From assembly GCF_010726645.1 (NCBI RefSeq), contig NZ_AP022563.1, forward strand, positions 2,356,001 to 2,420,000: DNA of 64,000 nt, written 5' to 3'. Under the pieces are notes generated by a model, which was not told the origin of the DNA, did no database searches, and saw only the letters and a program-made list of their open reading frames with translations. Position 1 is the stretch's first letter. Every line of letters begins with the position of its first letter. The translations under genes and the position numbers were made by a program. Source of the DNA: Mycolicibacterium duvalii (GTDB taxonomy: Bacteria > Actinomycetota > Actinomycetes > Mycobacteriales > Mycobacteriaceae). Below, piece by piece: positions 63,647-64,000 of the stretch.

Positions 63647-64000
63647 TCAAATTGCCAGACAGCAGATTTCGTGTGCCTCGGCGACGGTGTCGCCCAGAGG
63701 TCGACCGGTGTCCAGGCGGTGGGCACCCTCCCAGACGCCGTCGTGTTCGGCGTTGCCCGCCGCAAGCGCGGCAGCGATGGCGGGTGTCGCGTCCGACGTC
63801 GTGTGCCGTCGGCCCGCGATCCGCGCCTCGGCTTCGGCCAGCGGCAGCGTGCACGCGAATTCGATGCTCGGACAGTGCATTCGCTCCGCCAGATCCCGGG
63901 CCCGGGCCCGGTGCCGCGGCTCGCGCCAGGTTCCGTCGAGGATCACCGTCCGGCCTCTGCCGAGCTCGCCGGCGGCGCTGTCGAGTACCGCGTCGTAGAC
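63647..64000 (-). CDS. AAA/P-loop kinase-like protein, C-terminal part (Rv2004c-like)
   Basis: The open frame runs in from the right edge, so the N-terminus is outside. The visible 117 residues include YDAVLDSAAGELGRGRTVILDG then TWREPRHRARARDLAERM, the Walker-B-like strand VILDGTW and lid helix of zeta-toxin/gluconate-kinase-like P-loop proteins. M. tuberculosis Rv2004c fuses an APH domain to such a kinase; whether this one does cannot be seen. The next gene downstream encodes a zinc ADH. Confidence 0.7.
   Translation of the reverse strand, partial: VYDAVLDSAAGELGRGRTVILDGTWREPRHRARARDLAERMHCPSIEFACTLPLAEAEARIAGRRHTTSDATPAIAAALAAGNAEHDGVWEGAHRLDTGRPLGDTVAEAHEICCLAI

Noticed and set aside
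61560..63998. An 812-codon open frame on the plus strand
   Set aside because: It runs antisense to PEP synthase, ADH and kinase genes with clear domains. Its translation is rich in His, Arg and Gly with no recognisable motif, typical of GC-rich third-position shadows.
1..64000. CRISPR arrays, tRNA/rRNA genes and insertion sequences
   Set aside because: No regularly spaced direct repeats, no cloverleaf-like segments in the gaps and no transposase-like proteins were seen.

Overview
The window is high-GC mycobacterial chromosome, most likely from a rapidly growing environmental species (Mycolicibacterium type). Gene order at both ends of the first 53 kb follows the M. tuberculosis block around Rv2861c-Rv2898c as I recall it: mapB, a penicillin-binding lipoprotein, a GNAT protein, ispG, rip1, dxr, mpt83/mpt70-like genes and an Rv2876-like gene, then rlmN, cdsA, frr, pyrH, amiC, tsf, rpsB, an M23 peptidase, xerC, viuB-like, dprA, comM and yraN. 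I see no rRNA, tRNA, CRISPR array, insertion sequence or phage gene.

Layout. Positions 1-9390 hold housekeeping genes: N-terminal methionine excision, cell-wall synthesis and a dxr-rip1-ispG-GNAT run that places an intramembrane protease between two MEP isoprenoid enzymes. Positions 9490-11100 hold two tandem fasciclin antigens, a lipoprotein (MPT83-like) and a secreted protein (MPT70-like), each behind a SigK-like promoter. Positions 11150-14650 hold a luciferase-like oxidoreductase, a photolyase, a mycofactocin-type SDR and a small membrane protein.

Positions 14.67-37.65 kb are an accessory catabolic island between the Rv2876-like gene and rlmN. Its core is a tight seven-gene minus-strand run: NIPSNAP protein, cytochrome P450, alcohol dehydrogenase, HpaI-type aldolase, SDR, Baeyer-Villiger monooxygenase, HSL-type esterase. 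Around it are a 3Fe-4S ferredoxin, a CaiB-type CoA transferase, an acyl-CoA dehydrogenase, thioesterase, SMP-30, LLM oxidoreductases, an APH-type kinase, a WS/DGAT enzyme, an aldehyde dehydrogenase with two SnoaL proteins, and two paralogous TetR regulators. The gene content reads as hydroxylation, oxidation to ketone, Baeyer-Villiger insertion, ester opening, then aldehyde and CoA-level steps, as expected for an alicyclic, terpenoid or steroid-like substrate; the substrate itself is not revealed. Six sites in the island share one promoter-like module, a GTGACA-type box, exactly 16 bases, then TGTAAAG. A seventh carries a perfect 10-4-10 palindrome containing the same core. This suggests one regulon.

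Positions 37.6-53 kb are core genes again, interrupted by a lone polyprenyl phosphoglycosyltransferase between amiC and tsf. Positions 53-64 kb hold a DUF1206 membrane protein, an unusual adenylation-carrier-membrane acyltransferase fusion, a thioesterase/CoA-transferase pair, a HAD phosphatase, and a stress-type run (universal stress protein, PEP synthase, zinc alcohol dehydrogenase, P-loop kinase). PEP synthase is split by an apparent one-base frameshift at 61228-61231.
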